In this document: positions 1-13,400 of the stretch, in pieces
Numbering within the stretch: the stretch's first letter is position 1
Layout of the letters: each line of letters opens with the position of its first letter
From: Hysterangium stoloniferum
Taxonomy: Eukaryota; Basidiomycota; Agaricomycetes; Hysterangiales; Hysterangiaceae
DNA length: 64,000 nucleotides
Assembly (NCBI GenBank): GCA_015178975.1
Contig: WHVD01000005.1
Location: forward strand, 310,001-374,000
Direction of reading: 5' to 3'
Made by a program: the position numbers and the translations under genes
Notes under the pieces: model-generated
Told to the model about the DNA's origin: nothing
Databases searched by the model: none
What the model saw: the letters and a program-made list of their open reading frames with translations, nothing else

Positions 1-235
1 AAGAATTGACCCAGCCTGGGATTGAACCAAGGACCTCCTGGCTTTATATGCAGGTGCTCTTAACCACTGAGCTACTGGACCTATAGTCTAGTATTATATG
101 ATGGATTATATATACATATATATAAGGACTTATGTTGCCAACTTGTGCTCTTATAACAGTTTATATAACTGATGGCAAACCTGGGTCTTATAACAGTCTG
201 TCACATATAGATATTGTATTTTCCCATTTCTAACA
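1..235 (-). mobile_element. LTR of family A, truncated by window edge, carries a tRNA gene
   Basis: Read on the minus strand this is an LTR beginning TGTTAGAAATGGG at 235. It matches the complete copy at 29147-29397 except for about 16 bp lost off the left edge of the window. It interrupts the third ORF of the gypsy element that continues at 236, so it is a solo LTR or the 5' LTR of an element lying outside the window. The target duplication cannot be checked because the other flank is missing. Confidence 0.8.
7..81 (-). tRNA. tRNA-like gene inside LTR A, copy 1
   Basis: A 75-nt cloverleaf with a 7-bp acceptor stem (two G-U pairs), a 4-bp D stem, a 5-bp T stem with loop TTCAATC, and both pol III internal promoter boxes (A box TAGCTCAGTGG, B box GGTTCAATCCC). 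The anticodon stem needs one bulged C to form 5 bp. The loop then reads ATATAAA, giving an apparent ATA anticodon, so the isotype is uncertain. It may be a functional tRNA gene captured by the LTR or a decayed one. Confidence 0.6.
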
Positions 236-1887
236 ACGTGGAGATGGAGTTGCATTACCTCCCAGACCCCCTTCACAACGTGGACCTCAGGAACGGACCT
301 ACCAGATGGGGCCCAGTGATCTTTCATCTGACTCGGAGGACGACCAATCTCGCTACCCCACCTACGACAGCAAGTACCTCGGTGCTGACTGCCATGAAGG
401 TTTCCTACTCCCTGACAACATTCACTTCTTCACGAGTGATCCTAACCAACGACGAAAGCTACCAACTTCCGTCAGAGTTTGGAGAGGGTATCGTCCAGCA
501 GACTCTGCGACCCCATCCAGTTCCTCTCATCTCCCTCCACCTCTGCCAATCTCTTCCGTACCCACATTACAGCGCTTTACACCCTTTTCGGAGTTACCGG
601 GAAGTCTTGTACCGTCCTCTGAGCTGCCTTCTCTTCCCCCTATACCACTACCCCTCCCCTTCGCAGGACATTCTCTTATATCACTGTCCTCGTCCATACC
701 CAAGCCTCCTCCAGCACCGCAGCCAATCTCACCCCTCTGCATGTCACCTGACCCTCTCGTCGCCTCCCACTCTACTCCAACGCCTTTGGTCCCTGCGGTG
801 TCTAACATTCCCCTCACTTCCTTGACAACGTGGAGTCCACCGCCCACCTCTCCCTACTCCCCTTGCATTTCTCTGGGAAGACCCATTCAGCATCCTAACG
901 ATACATTAATGGATATTGATCACCCTATCCCGGAAGTTCTCGCAACGCCTATGGAGGAAGTCCTCGAAGTGCCTTTCTCAGCCACAGACATCTCCAAGGA
1001 ACCCCCCCCCGGCAATGGAAGCCTTCGAGGAGCCTCCCCCCTTAAGCGAAAAAGCAAAAGGGAAACGAAGAACCGATACTCAGGCTGATGAGCCCCTTGT
1101 CATGGACCCCCCCCCGGCCCACCCCATTCACAGCCTCCTGCCACAGCCGTCCTCTCCCCTCCACTCTGAGGATACGGCTGGCCCCTCCCGTCCCTTCCAG
1201 TCAAGTTGGATGCGCGTGTCCATTAATTACCCCTCTGACATCTTCACTGTGGGACGCACATTAACGCGACTGGGACCAACCCTGCGGCACCCCCTTCTTA
1301 AACAGCATATCCAGGGGTATAGCGGGTCTCTCACATTGTCAGACCGCATGAGTGCATTTTATTTATGCGTCAACGACCCTAGGGAACAGCTGCATTTAGC
1401 GGAGGATATCGAACGGGTGGAACTCTCCATGTTTTGGTCCTTACTTGTCAACTCTTCTTGTGTTCTTCCTGACCACACACCAACCCACTCTGCAGTGGAC
1501 CTCGTTGACTTGTTGGAGCAACTGTTACCAGATTCAGACACCTCGAGAGGAATCCCCCCTAGGGGAGACATGAGCTCCACACTGCTCATCACTCCTACCC
1601 CGCCATCACTACACCCTCGACCCCCTCTCATTGCCCGTATTACTGACACTTCCACTGATCGCGTTCGCGCCATAATTCGAACGCGTCAGAAGGCCTACAG
1701 TCGTTGGGTCTCGTCGATCCAAAAACTGGATGGGTTGACATCCGCCAATGACACTTCGAGGCGGGAGGACATCGCTCTTTCCTTTTGTGCCAAGCATCTC
1801 GTCTGGGGCAACGCTATCCTACACCTTGGGGGTTCACCGCAGGACGCATGGGGAGGAGTTCCAAGTGTCCTTCGACATCTTCTTTGA
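236..1887 (+). pseudogene. Third ORF (ORF3) of gypsy element 1, 5' end lost, frameshifted
   Basis: This coding stretch ends 25 bp before a 3' LTR and is homologous to the ORFs at 2543-3911 and 38039-40442. Shared blocks include a YLG-x-D-x-HEGFLLP segment, SDPNQRRK followed by VWRGYRP, INYPS-x2-FTVGR, a leucine-rich DLVDLLEQLLP, RQKAYSRW, and a terminal LGGS-x5-WGGVPS. The middle is proline/serine-rich and low complexity. The frame changes near 1006, in a run of C residues, and the left part is cut off by the LTR A insertion. No enzyme motif, signal peptide or membrane segment is visible. Function is unknown; it is not gag or pol, which would lie upstream. Confidence 0.7.
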
Positions 1888-1895
1888 CATAGCTC

Positions 1896-1912
1896 TTCGA
1901 CCTGGGGGGCAC
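1896..1912 (+). other. Polypurine tract of gypsy element 1
   Basis: A CTGGGGGGCAC tract directly abuts the LTR start TGTGAG. The same tract precedes the LTRs at 3938 and 40468, fixing the element orientation as + and identifying the following repeat as a 3' LTR. Confidence 0.7.
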
Positions 1913-2542
1913 TGTGAGAGGTATGGCGAAATACACTCAGGAAATATAGTCGGATGAGCTCTTACTATATTTCCTTTATTATTTCTATTTTCTCTCTTTT
2001 ATTATATCTATAATTAGTTCGACGACCTATGTATGCGGTACATCAACTCTTGTGGGCACACACACGCCAGACTTATGTATTCTAGCGCCCGTAGTTTAGA
2101 ACTCAGACACTTTTTACACCGCAACCACAACTTACCCAGACACCCATTAGTGTCCTGTAAGTTGTGATTGGTGTATCGTCTCGACCGTCACAGATGGGCT
2201 TTAGCTATCTACTCTACCAGAGTTTCGAACTGTACCAGTCAAAACTCAATCCTTATCGCTACTCACGTGGACCACATCCATGCTATTCTATTATTCGACC
2301 CTCTAGTACTCTACTTTACTCTCGAGCAGTCGTTCAGAATTGCACTTGACAGTCAATTCTACTTATTCGTTTTAGCTCTCTACCTTATTCTAGATAGCTA
2401 CTTCCTTCTACCGTATTGAACTGAGTAGTCAATACGCGTTCATTCTGTATTAGACTTCGACAGTCAATACATCTTAGTGTCGTACCTAAACGGTCGATAT
2501 TCTTCATATATAGAACGGTTAGAACTTCCACTACTCTTCACA
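1913..2542 (+). mobile_element. 3' LTR of gypsy element 1 (LTR family C)
   Basis: A 630-bp LTR starting TGTGAGAGG and ending CTCTTCACA. Near-identical copies lie at 24055-24680 and 41595-42224. Because a polypurine tract and ORF3 precede it, this is a true 3' LTR and not a solo LTR. On its right the sequence resumes inside ORF3 of another gypsy element, so element 1 inserted into element 2. Short ORFs inside it recur in every copy and are not genes. Confidence 0.9.
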
Positions 2543-3911
2543 CCCTGCATACGCGCCGCTGGAGCTAAAAGCCAGAAAGGGAAGGATGGTACTACCTTTT
2601 ACTATTGGGAATTGGTCAGACGGATTAAACTCCAAAGTATCAAACTGACCCGAGGAGACGAAAAGGAACCACCCTCAGGGACCAGCACAGAAATGGTTTC
2701 GGGTCAGCCCCACCAACTCTTCTTCAGACTCGGAGGATAGTGATACCACCTATCCATGATATGGAGTGAAGTATCTGGGGGAGGACTCATTTGAAGGGTT
2801 CTTATTGCCAAAGCCCATACACTTTGTCTCTAGCGATCCAAATCAAAGAAGGGAACTTAAACCAACTGTCAGAATATGGCGTGGGTATCGACCAAACAAG
2901 ACCTCGACCGCCATCGCCACGGAAAACCCCATCCAACCCTCTCCCATACCTCTCCCTCTACCCGTTCCCACCCCAGAGTTGCAGGAGCGTGTGCCACCAC
3001 AGCTACAGGACTCCCTGGACCACCCCCCGAGCTTTTAGCTTTCTACGCCTGCCACTACCCGCGAGCTGTCATCAACTCCATACCAATCGGAACAGGCCTG
3101 CGATGTTGTAATGCTCGACCCTCCAATCACCGAGCCACCCTCCACATCTGTTCCCTCGAGTGAAAAGGCCTGCGGAACACAAAGAGTCTCCCATCCAAGC
3201 GAGCCGAAGAACAGGGAGACAGTGATAAGCAGGAACGAGGCTGACGATGATGTTTGGGTGCAAATAGCAATCAACTACCACTCAGCACAATTCACCGTCA
3301 GCAGGGTCCTGGGTCAGCTACTGTCCGCACTACAGCCACCCTTGCTAGAGGGGAAAGTATGCGACTGCAGAGGACTCACACCACTGGAAGAGACTATGGT
3401 TGACTTTTACCTGCTAATAAATGACGTGACAGAGGCGGAGAAGCTGCAAAGCATCGTTTCAGGGATCAAGCTGTCACCATTCAGACAGCTGTCGGCGAAC
3501 TTCCCTTGCACCCCCCCCAAACCTTCAATCTCTACCCCCCTTACCGACCTTGTCGATCTACTCGAGGAGTTACTTCCTACTAGTGACGGCTGGTTAGACC
3601 CTGATTGCGTGACCACGGACAGTACTACTCTCCAACAGACGGCACCTCATCTCCTCCCACAACTGGACCTCGACCCAGCTGACAGGATTCGCCTCATCAT
3701 CAGGACGTGACAAAAAGCCTATGGCCGCTGGGTATCTATGGTGCACAAAGCGGGACAATTGTCTCCCAACTCTCGCAACTCGAAGCTCTGTGAGATTGTA
3801 GGTCCCCTCCATAACAAACGAGAGGAATGGGGTCAAGCGATATTACAGCTAGGGGGTTCCGACAAGGAGGCATGGGGAGGAGTCCCCAGTAGGCTACAAG
3901 ACTTCACATGA
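2543..3911 (+). pseudogene. ORF3 of gypsy element 2, interrupted by element 1
   Basis: A homologue of the ORF3 copies at 236-1887 and 38039-40442. It starts abruptly at the element 1 insertion with a GAKS...FYYWELVRRIKL block, then has the SDPNQRR and WRGYRP block, a long INYHS-x2-FTVSRVLGQLL...GLTPLEETMVDFYLL block, DLVDLLEELLP, DRIRLIIRT, and the terminal LGGSDKEAWGGVPS. An in-frame TGA at 3708 lies where copy 1 has an Arg codon, and frameshifts separate the first and second blocks. The intact ancestor was a protein of roughly 600 residues with no recognisable domain. Confidence 0.7.
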
Positions 3912-3920
3912 CATGGTCCT

Positions 3921-3937
3921 CCGAACTGGGGGGGCAC
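3921..3937 (+). other. Polypurine tract of gypsy element 2
   Basis: The purine-rich tract ending GGGGGGGCAC lies immediately before the LTR start TGTGAAGG, matching the tracts of elements 1 and G. Confidence 0.65.
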
Positions 3938-5080
3938 TGTGAAGGATAGGTCACATAGGAGGCGTGACTAAAGGCTTTAAGCCTTAGACCTTAAGCCGCT
4001 TTATAATGCTATTATTTCCTTTTCGTTTTATATTTTATTTCTCTCTTTATCACTCATAAATACGCTTTTATTAGTTCGAGAGTCCATGTATGCTTGTGGG
4101 TGCTCTCGCCCACAAGAAGTATGTGTATGTCACAGTAGTAGTCACACGACAAAAACTCAGACACCTTTCAACCCTGACAACCATCACCTGCACACGCAAG
4201 TACTGGTTCGGGGTCTTGTCTAAAAACAAACCTCTACTCTATTTCTCTTCATAGAATTACAGTAACTACACTTTGCACTGAAACAGTCGAAGTCAGTTAC
4301 TATTATTCAACTTGACTTCAAGCTCTTGCCTAGCGCGGTAAGAATATCCATTGTATCTCACTTTCTTAGGATATTCTATCTCTTTCACGCTATATTTACC
4401 TTCTCTTATCTACTCGGTCATCGACCCAGCTAGTTACACAATTGAATTGTACCGTAAGATCAATCCATCTTGTAATTATCTACTGATCGTACCTTAAAGG
4501 TTGATCATAATTGTGAAGAGTGGTAGAAGTTCAGACCGTTCTATATACGAAGAAATGAGTAGAAAAGGAGGATATTGACCTATTCGGTGCAATATAAGAG
4601 AAAATGAGAGAAAGAGCACAAGATGATGAAGGAGTCAACGAGTGCGATGGTTCGAGTGGAGGCCTCGACTGTTATAGTTCGAGGCCAGAAGTGTTTAGTA
4701 GTTCAGATATTGCTACTTATGCAGTAGCTGACACGTTACCCTGATCACCGCTCGTAGTAGACCTAGTTTGTGTCTTACGAGTGGTGGTTCTTGGGTTAAA
4801 GTGTGTCTGAGTTCTAATTGGTGCTGAGTGCACCCACAAGTATACACAATGCTTCGAACTAATGAAATATGCAAGATTCAAAGAATATGAAAGATAGAAA
4901 AATATGAATAAAATATGTAAAATATAAATGAAATAAAAGGAGTGTTTTACCACAATGATACTGTGGTAAAAGCATACTCCTCACAATAATCTACATCTTA
5001 ACTACTAGTCGATTGTATTTTGTACTATCATTAGTCGATAACAATCGTACATTGAGTGGTAAACTACTCGACCCTTTACA
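3938..5080 (+). mobile_element. 3' LTR of gypsy element 2 (family H), with nested solo LTR
   Basis: The LTR starts TGTGAAGGATAGG after the polypurine tract and ends CCCTTTACA at 5080. Removing the nested LTR D and its duplication leaves about 664 bp, similar to the 630-639 bp LTRs of the related families C and G. The right end is inferred from the typical terminal TTTACA and is less certain than the left. Confidence 0.65.
4512..4985 (-). mobile_element. Solo LTR, family D, with ATAAT target duplication
   Basis: A 474-bp repeat that is the reverse complement of the LTR at 38159-38631. It begins TGTGAAGAG and ends CTCCTCACA on the + strand and is flanked on both sides by ATAAT (4507-4511 and 4986-4990). 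It interrupts LTR H. Confidence 0.9.
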
Positions 5081-5309
5081 CATGCTTATGTCATCATGTA
5101 GGTCAGATGTATACCTCTTACCTCTGATTTATTCAGAATTTTATCTATTTTATTTCTGGAGCTGCAAACCCATCTTTCCAATTTCACCAAACATCCGGAC
5201 ACTTTTTTGGGTCACTGTAATCACTACTGAGATGATTAGTCACAGTAAGATAATAATTTTATCCAGGGTTACCATTACTCATCCAATATTATCTCTCACA
5301 TACTAGCTT
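5081..5309. other. Unassigned AT-rich spacer
   Basis: No coding potential, tRNA or repeat shared with the rest of the window was seen between the end of LTR H and repeat E. Confidence 0.5.
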
Positions 5310-5636
5310 TCTTCAACCATCTTTGTCTCCATCTGTGTTTGGATGAGCAGACCCACAGTGAAGGTGAATCTGGGAACCACAAGCTCCATTGCACAAAACA
5401 TGCTGCTGGGGACATGGGCAAGTCCTGACAGCATGCCAAACTAATAGTAATACATGAAAGATCAATCTAACCTACAAGTTTTAGGGCAATAAAGGAGTAG
5501 GTAAGGGGGGATGGCGGGAAAAAGAAAATTAATCAAGGGAAGGCTGAGCAATACCTTGAGGGCTGGCCACTCAGATGATGGTAAGAGACAATTGCGGTTG
5601 GCGGAGCTTAAAAAGGGGCATTACAAAGAACACGGA
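5310..5636 (+). repeat. Repeat E, copy 1, abutting a host gene
   Basis: About 330 bp aligning with 43115-43466 over blocks such as GAGCAGACCC, CATGCTG, ATGCCAAACTA, TTTTAGGGCAATAAAGGAG, AAGGCTGAGCAATACCTTGAGGG and GCGGAGCTTAAA...CATTACAAAGA. No TG..CA ends or coding domain were found, so the class (MITE, SINE or fragment) is unknown. A 81-codon ORF from 5511 falls entirely within repeat sequence at its start and is not counted as a gene. The repeat ends about 24 bp before the start codon of the next gene. Confidence 0.7.
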
Positions 5637-5659
5637 CTAATTTCATTACCGTTCCATCC

Positions 5660-7312
5660 ATGGCGCAAGACCAGCCTGACACAGAATGGCACGCAATTCG
5701 CCCATGGTCTCGTAGAATATCATTACAAGTTAGAGAAGTCACGTCAGTCTCCGTAACATTCGTTTTAAGGTCGACGATAGGAGCATCTCGCTTAGAGGCA
5801 CTAGCGGCCTTAGGTGATGAGTCAGATGAGGAGGAAGATATGTCTCGAATGCCCACTATTTCAGATGCATTAGGCCGTGGACTTGCTGTCAAAGTGAACG
5901 GGAATCATTGGCAACGGGTCGTTGTTCATGTGGATGAGGACGAAGAAGAGGCCATAGTAATCGTCTATGGTCTTAGTCCACGCAAGAAGTACGAAATCAA
6001 TCTGGTTATTGTCGCTGCCGCTGATGGCCTCTCGGAGGAAGTCACAACACAGTCGGGACAAGGTGTATCCCCGTGTATATATATGGTTCTATATATTGAG
6101 TTGACGCATTGACTAGATGATACCGCATCACAAGGATTACCTATTATAAATGCTGCTAACCACCCTTCTGATCCCGCCGTTTCACCCTCTACTTTAACAC
6201 CTCCGACCACACCGATTCGCAGCTCTCCGCCGCGGACGATCCCTCCAGAGGAACGTGTTTCCCAGTTGCGCAAACAACTTGGCCTTCTGACGACGGAACG
6301 AGATGATCTAGGGTCACAGCTCAAGCTTGCTCGGCGTGAATCGCAGCGTACGGAGACAGCTTTGAAAGGAGAAATTGAAACTTTAAAACGTGCTTCGGAA
6401 AAGCATGCTTCGGGGGAGCATCGGAGCCGGCAAAAAGTCCTTGCGCTACAGGAAGCGGTGAAACAAGCGAGTGCAGCTACCGGCGATATCGAGAAAATGA
6501 TCAGAGGTATTGAAGAAACACTCCCTGCGTTGAACCAGCGGGCAAAAGAGGTACAAGCGACGCACGACACAGTGAAGGATGAAGTCGCGCGAAAGTCGCA
6601 GGAGCTTGATGTCTCCCTCCGCGAAGACAGCAGGAAGGTACAAGAATTACAGGCAGAATTAAGTGGCGTGTGTTCTCGACTCGAAAGGGTGAGAGGTAAA
6701 AAGGAGAAATTGGAAACAGAGATCATTCCTCTGCTAGAGGCGAAGTTGGAGCAACTGCAAACCGCCTCACCAAGTATCGACACTTTTCAAGCTGAAGAAG
6801 ACGTGGATGAATTATGGAATGTCCGTAATTGGGTGTCTCCCATTCAACGGCCATCTCCCAACCCACAATCCGCTTTCCCATCGCCCAGTTCAGTTTCCAC
6901 TTTCAACACCGTACCCACAATTTTGCATCAAAACTCATTCCGTTTGTCCCGTACGCCATGTTTCAAGCCAGCCGGCAGTGCCACGCTTCCCCCCCTCCTT
7001 CCTTCTTATGACCCCAATTTTTCTTTGGGGGCTATCTCTTCTCCAGAGGCAGCCCCCCATAGCGCTATCAATTCTCCCTCTCCGCGGGCTGCTTCCGAAC
7101 TTCAGTCTGGTGGCACTTTTTATACGGTGTCGCGCCTTCAATCGCAAAGTGTGAGCCATCTCAATACGGCGCCCTTTGATTTTGTAGTGCGCAGACCTTC
7201 TCCCAATTTGACAAGTGGGGATTATGAGCAGCAATCAAGGCAAAATTCCCTACCTTCTGATGCTTCAAGAACAGATCGCACACCCTCCGCACTGGGTGAT
7301 GTAGGTGTCTAA
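5660..7312 (+). CDS. Coiled-coil protein with FN3-like N-terminus
   Basis: Two exons, 5660-6062 and 6117-7312, joined by a 54-nt intron whose phase is consistent (G+AT = Asp), giving 532 residues. The first ~130 residues resemble a beta-sandwich of fibronectin type III style (LQVREVTSVSVTF, then GLSPRKKYEINLVIV) with an acidic insert. Residues ~190-380 form a long charged heptad-rich coiled coil. The remainder is Ser/Pro-rich and disordered. This layout suggests a scaffold or tether; no specific orthologue is recognised. The start codon lies only 24 bp after repeat E, so either the 5' UTR and promoter are repeat-derived or the original N-terminus has been lost. Confidence 0.75.
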
Positions 7313-7558
7313 TATTGGTTAGAGGGAGTGGTTGGTTCATACGTGCTATTTATACTGTATCATTATTAAGTATCCAAAGAGAGCTTGCGAGGACATATAT
7401 ACATGATTTTTAACAAGATATGTGAATGTGAACCGGGAAATTGGCAGGTGACTCTCATGCTAGCGAAGCACACCCTCACATCGCTCGAGTCACGCTTCAC
7501 CTTTACCTCTAGTTATCTTCGACGCCATCGACACTACTACCGCTTCCTCTCAACCATA

Positions 7559-10168
<2,610 letters not shown>

Positions 10169-10425
10169 AGCTACATGATGGGGTGTTTTGTGGTGGGCTG
10201 GCGTGTACGGGGAGATTTGATCGATTCCCACTCGGAAATAATAGTAGGATTGAGTTTTGACATTATCCTCACAGGCAGTTTATAAAACACAATTGTTGTG
10301 ATTTTGAGTTAAAGGCGATCCTATGAGTAGTTGTGTGAACTGCGTCATAGAAGTATATTAGCTTAGCGCCCAACTAATACTATCTCGACAAACCACCACA
10401 AGGACAGGCTCAAGGACAGCCCGAA

Positions 10426-13400
10426 ATGGCAGACCTGCCAACGATGACCACCCCTTCTTCATTGCTTTTGCATGAAGAATTACCATCGAAGCCTTCATCT
10501 CCAATTATCACAGACGTTGCAACACCTGTGGCGGTAACAGCCCCAAGTACAGATGTCGAGTCTGCTGAAAAGACTCACCGACCATTAGTCATTGGTGCTG
10601 AATCTGAAGTGTCGATGGCAGCGGTTATCCCATCGCCATCGTCTGGCATACAAGTTGCTCCAGATCCTGGGTCGCAGTCAACTCGCGGCACCGAAACTTC
10701 CCTCGAGGACAAGGACGGAGCTAGCAACCCAAGCACTGGGGATCCGAGTAGACCCCTCAATGTCAGAGATGCTCTTGGTTACCTGGACGCCGTTAAGAAC
10801 AAGTTTCAAAATAATCCAGATATCTATAACAATTTCTTGGAGATCATGAAGGACTTCAAGAGTCAGAGGTGTGTTACGGTTGTTGTTCACTGTCCATCAC
10901 TTTGACTTACACGTTTTCTGTCGTAGAATTGATACCCCAGGCGTAATAAAACGCGTTTCAACACTATTTACAGGTCATCCAGCTTTGATCCAAGGCTTCA
11001 ATACCTTTTTACCCCCTGGATATCGTATTGAGTGTTCGATGGATCCTAAAGAACTCAATATGATCAGAGTCACGACACCTCAGGGAACGATGACTCAAAG
11101 TACCACTGGCGGTATCTCTCGCATTACCTCTGACCCGCCATCTAGGACGCAAAGTTTTTCTACCGTAGTTGCGACCTCAAGCCTACACGAGTTGCCCGTA
11201 ACGTCGGGCGCTTTACCTGCAAACACAGTCTCATTCCAACCCGCACCCGTAGTCCATCCAACTGTAGCTGGCCCAGTACATCCTATTTCTGGCTTCACTC
11301 CCCCTCGCGAGCAAGGGGCAGAATTCCAACCTACAGAACAAGCCATCGAGTATGTCAATCGCATTAAGCAACGGTATGCCGATGACCCCGCATCATATCA
11401 ACGTTTCCTAGAGTTGTTGGAAAGGTTCAATCGGAGTCCCGAAGACGTAGGTATATTTCATTTTCTCTCGTGATTGGAATCCCAACGAAAATTTGCAGCA
11501 GAGTCAAGTTCTTCAACAGATTGTTCACCTTTTCAAGAATGCGCCTGATTTATTGGACGAGTTCAAGCTTTTTTTGCCAAGTGATGGCACTACTACTCAT
11601 GCAAATCTGCTGGGTATGTTTGGTCAAATCGCCGGAGATGCTGGACTAGGTTATGGCAAAGAGAGTTATAGAGACAAGGTGTCTGAGAAAATCTCATCGA
11701 GGAGGAAAGAGAAAGGGGATGCTGCCGGACCCGACAAGCCCACTCATTCTCCCCAGAAGAGAAAACGGAAACCAGTTGACAAGGATTTGGCAGGCTCCAA
11801 AGTACAGGGAGCGACTAAGGTATATATTGTCTGATCTATATTTGCTCATACTTTCTTCTGAGATTTTGTAGACGAAAAAGGCCAAACATCACCATCCGCC
11901 CACCGATCTGTCCCCTCCACCCTCCCAACCTCTTACTACTTTTCTCCAACGCGCGCCTTCGCCAATCTTTGCGCCCACATTTTCTCACGTTTCACAGGCA
12001 GGACCGTCACCTATCCTTCCACCGCCGCCTCCCGAAGCTCAAACAATCGACGACGCTACGTTCTTCGAACGAGTAAGACAATTCCTGGATAATCGAGAGA
12101 CTTACGACGAATTTCTCAAGCTTCTTAACCTATTCACGCAAGGTCTTGTCGATCTACGAGCTCTTGTCATGCAGGCAAATAGCTTTTTGGCCGACAGTGA
12201 TCTCATGGGACAATTCAAGGAAATTGTAGGCTGGGAAGAGAAGGAACGGCGGGATATGGAGAACAGCAGTCCTAATGCGCCCAAGGTTGTGCAACGACCC
12301 AGCAAGGCTGACCTTACTGTCAGATACGGACCTAGTTATCGGAAGTTGCCTCCAAGTGTATGTCTTATTATTCCATCTTACACAGTGGAGCCATAGCTTA
12401 TGGATTATTCTCAAGGAGGCCCATGTGGTCTGTTCTGGCCGTGACGCCATGTGTAATGCTGTTCTGAACGACGAATGGGTTTCTCATCCCTCTTGGGTTT
12501 CCGAAGATACTGGTTTTGTAGCCCACAAGAAGAATATCTATGAAGAGGCTTTGCACAAAAGCGAAGAAGAGCGACACGAGTATGACTTCTACATTGAAGC
12601 TATGATGAAGACGCTTGGTGTATTGGAACCCCTCTATTCGAAAATTATGACTATGTCGGACGTTGAACGAATGACCTATAAACTTAAGCCACTATGGAAC
12701 AGTCAGCTCAAGACCATTCATCAAAGACTACTTAAGAAAGTTTATGGTCGTGAAGCCGGTCTGGAAGTCGTTCAAGCTCTACAGGATTCACCCGTGGTAG
12801 CTTTGCCAGTCATAATTCAGCGTCTAAAACAGAAAGAAGAAGAATGGAAGAGAGCCCAAAGGGAGTGGAACAAAGTCTGGCGTGAGGTGGATGCTCGCAA
12901 CTATTGGAAAAGCCTTGATCATCAAGGGGTCGCCTTCAAAGCCAGTGATAAGAAGGCCATTACTACTAAGGCGTTTGTTTGCAATATTGAACTCGCAAGG
13001 CAACAGCAACTTGCCAGGCGCACTTCACTCATCGATCCTACATTTGCTCGGACAAGACCCCGTTACCAGCTCGCGTATACCGTCGAAGATGTCGCTGTTC
13101 TGCAGGACGTGATCAAGTTGGTGTTGTCCTTTTTGGACAGAACACAGGGGCAGATAAGCGCTCATGATCGCAAGAAAATTGAAAATTTTTTGCGTCATTT
13201 TGTGCCAATGTTCTTCATGTTCTACCACCGGGAGTTCGATTCTGCATTTTCTTTGAACAGCGATGCTGATAGCGACATCATAATGAGTGACGGGATTGGG
13301 AGTATATTAGGTGATGATGATTCTGGTAGTGTTGCGGGCAGCACGAGATCCAAGAACGGCAAAAAGTCTGGACATGCTGCTGATATACGGAAAAAGCTCT

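Noticed and set aside
2164-2419. Short ORFs in LTR C, repeated at 24302 and 41846
   Set aside because: They recur only because the LTR is repeated; they have no domain and differ by stops between copies.
5511-5756. 81-codon ORF starting MAGKRKLIKGRLSN
   Set aside because: Its start lies in repeat E, copy 2 does not keep the frame, and it overlaps the better supported gene at 5660.
5965-6783. 272-codon minus-strand ORF opposite the 5660 gene
   Set aside because: Shadow of the coiled-coil coding frame; the composition mirrors the + strand gene and has no domain.
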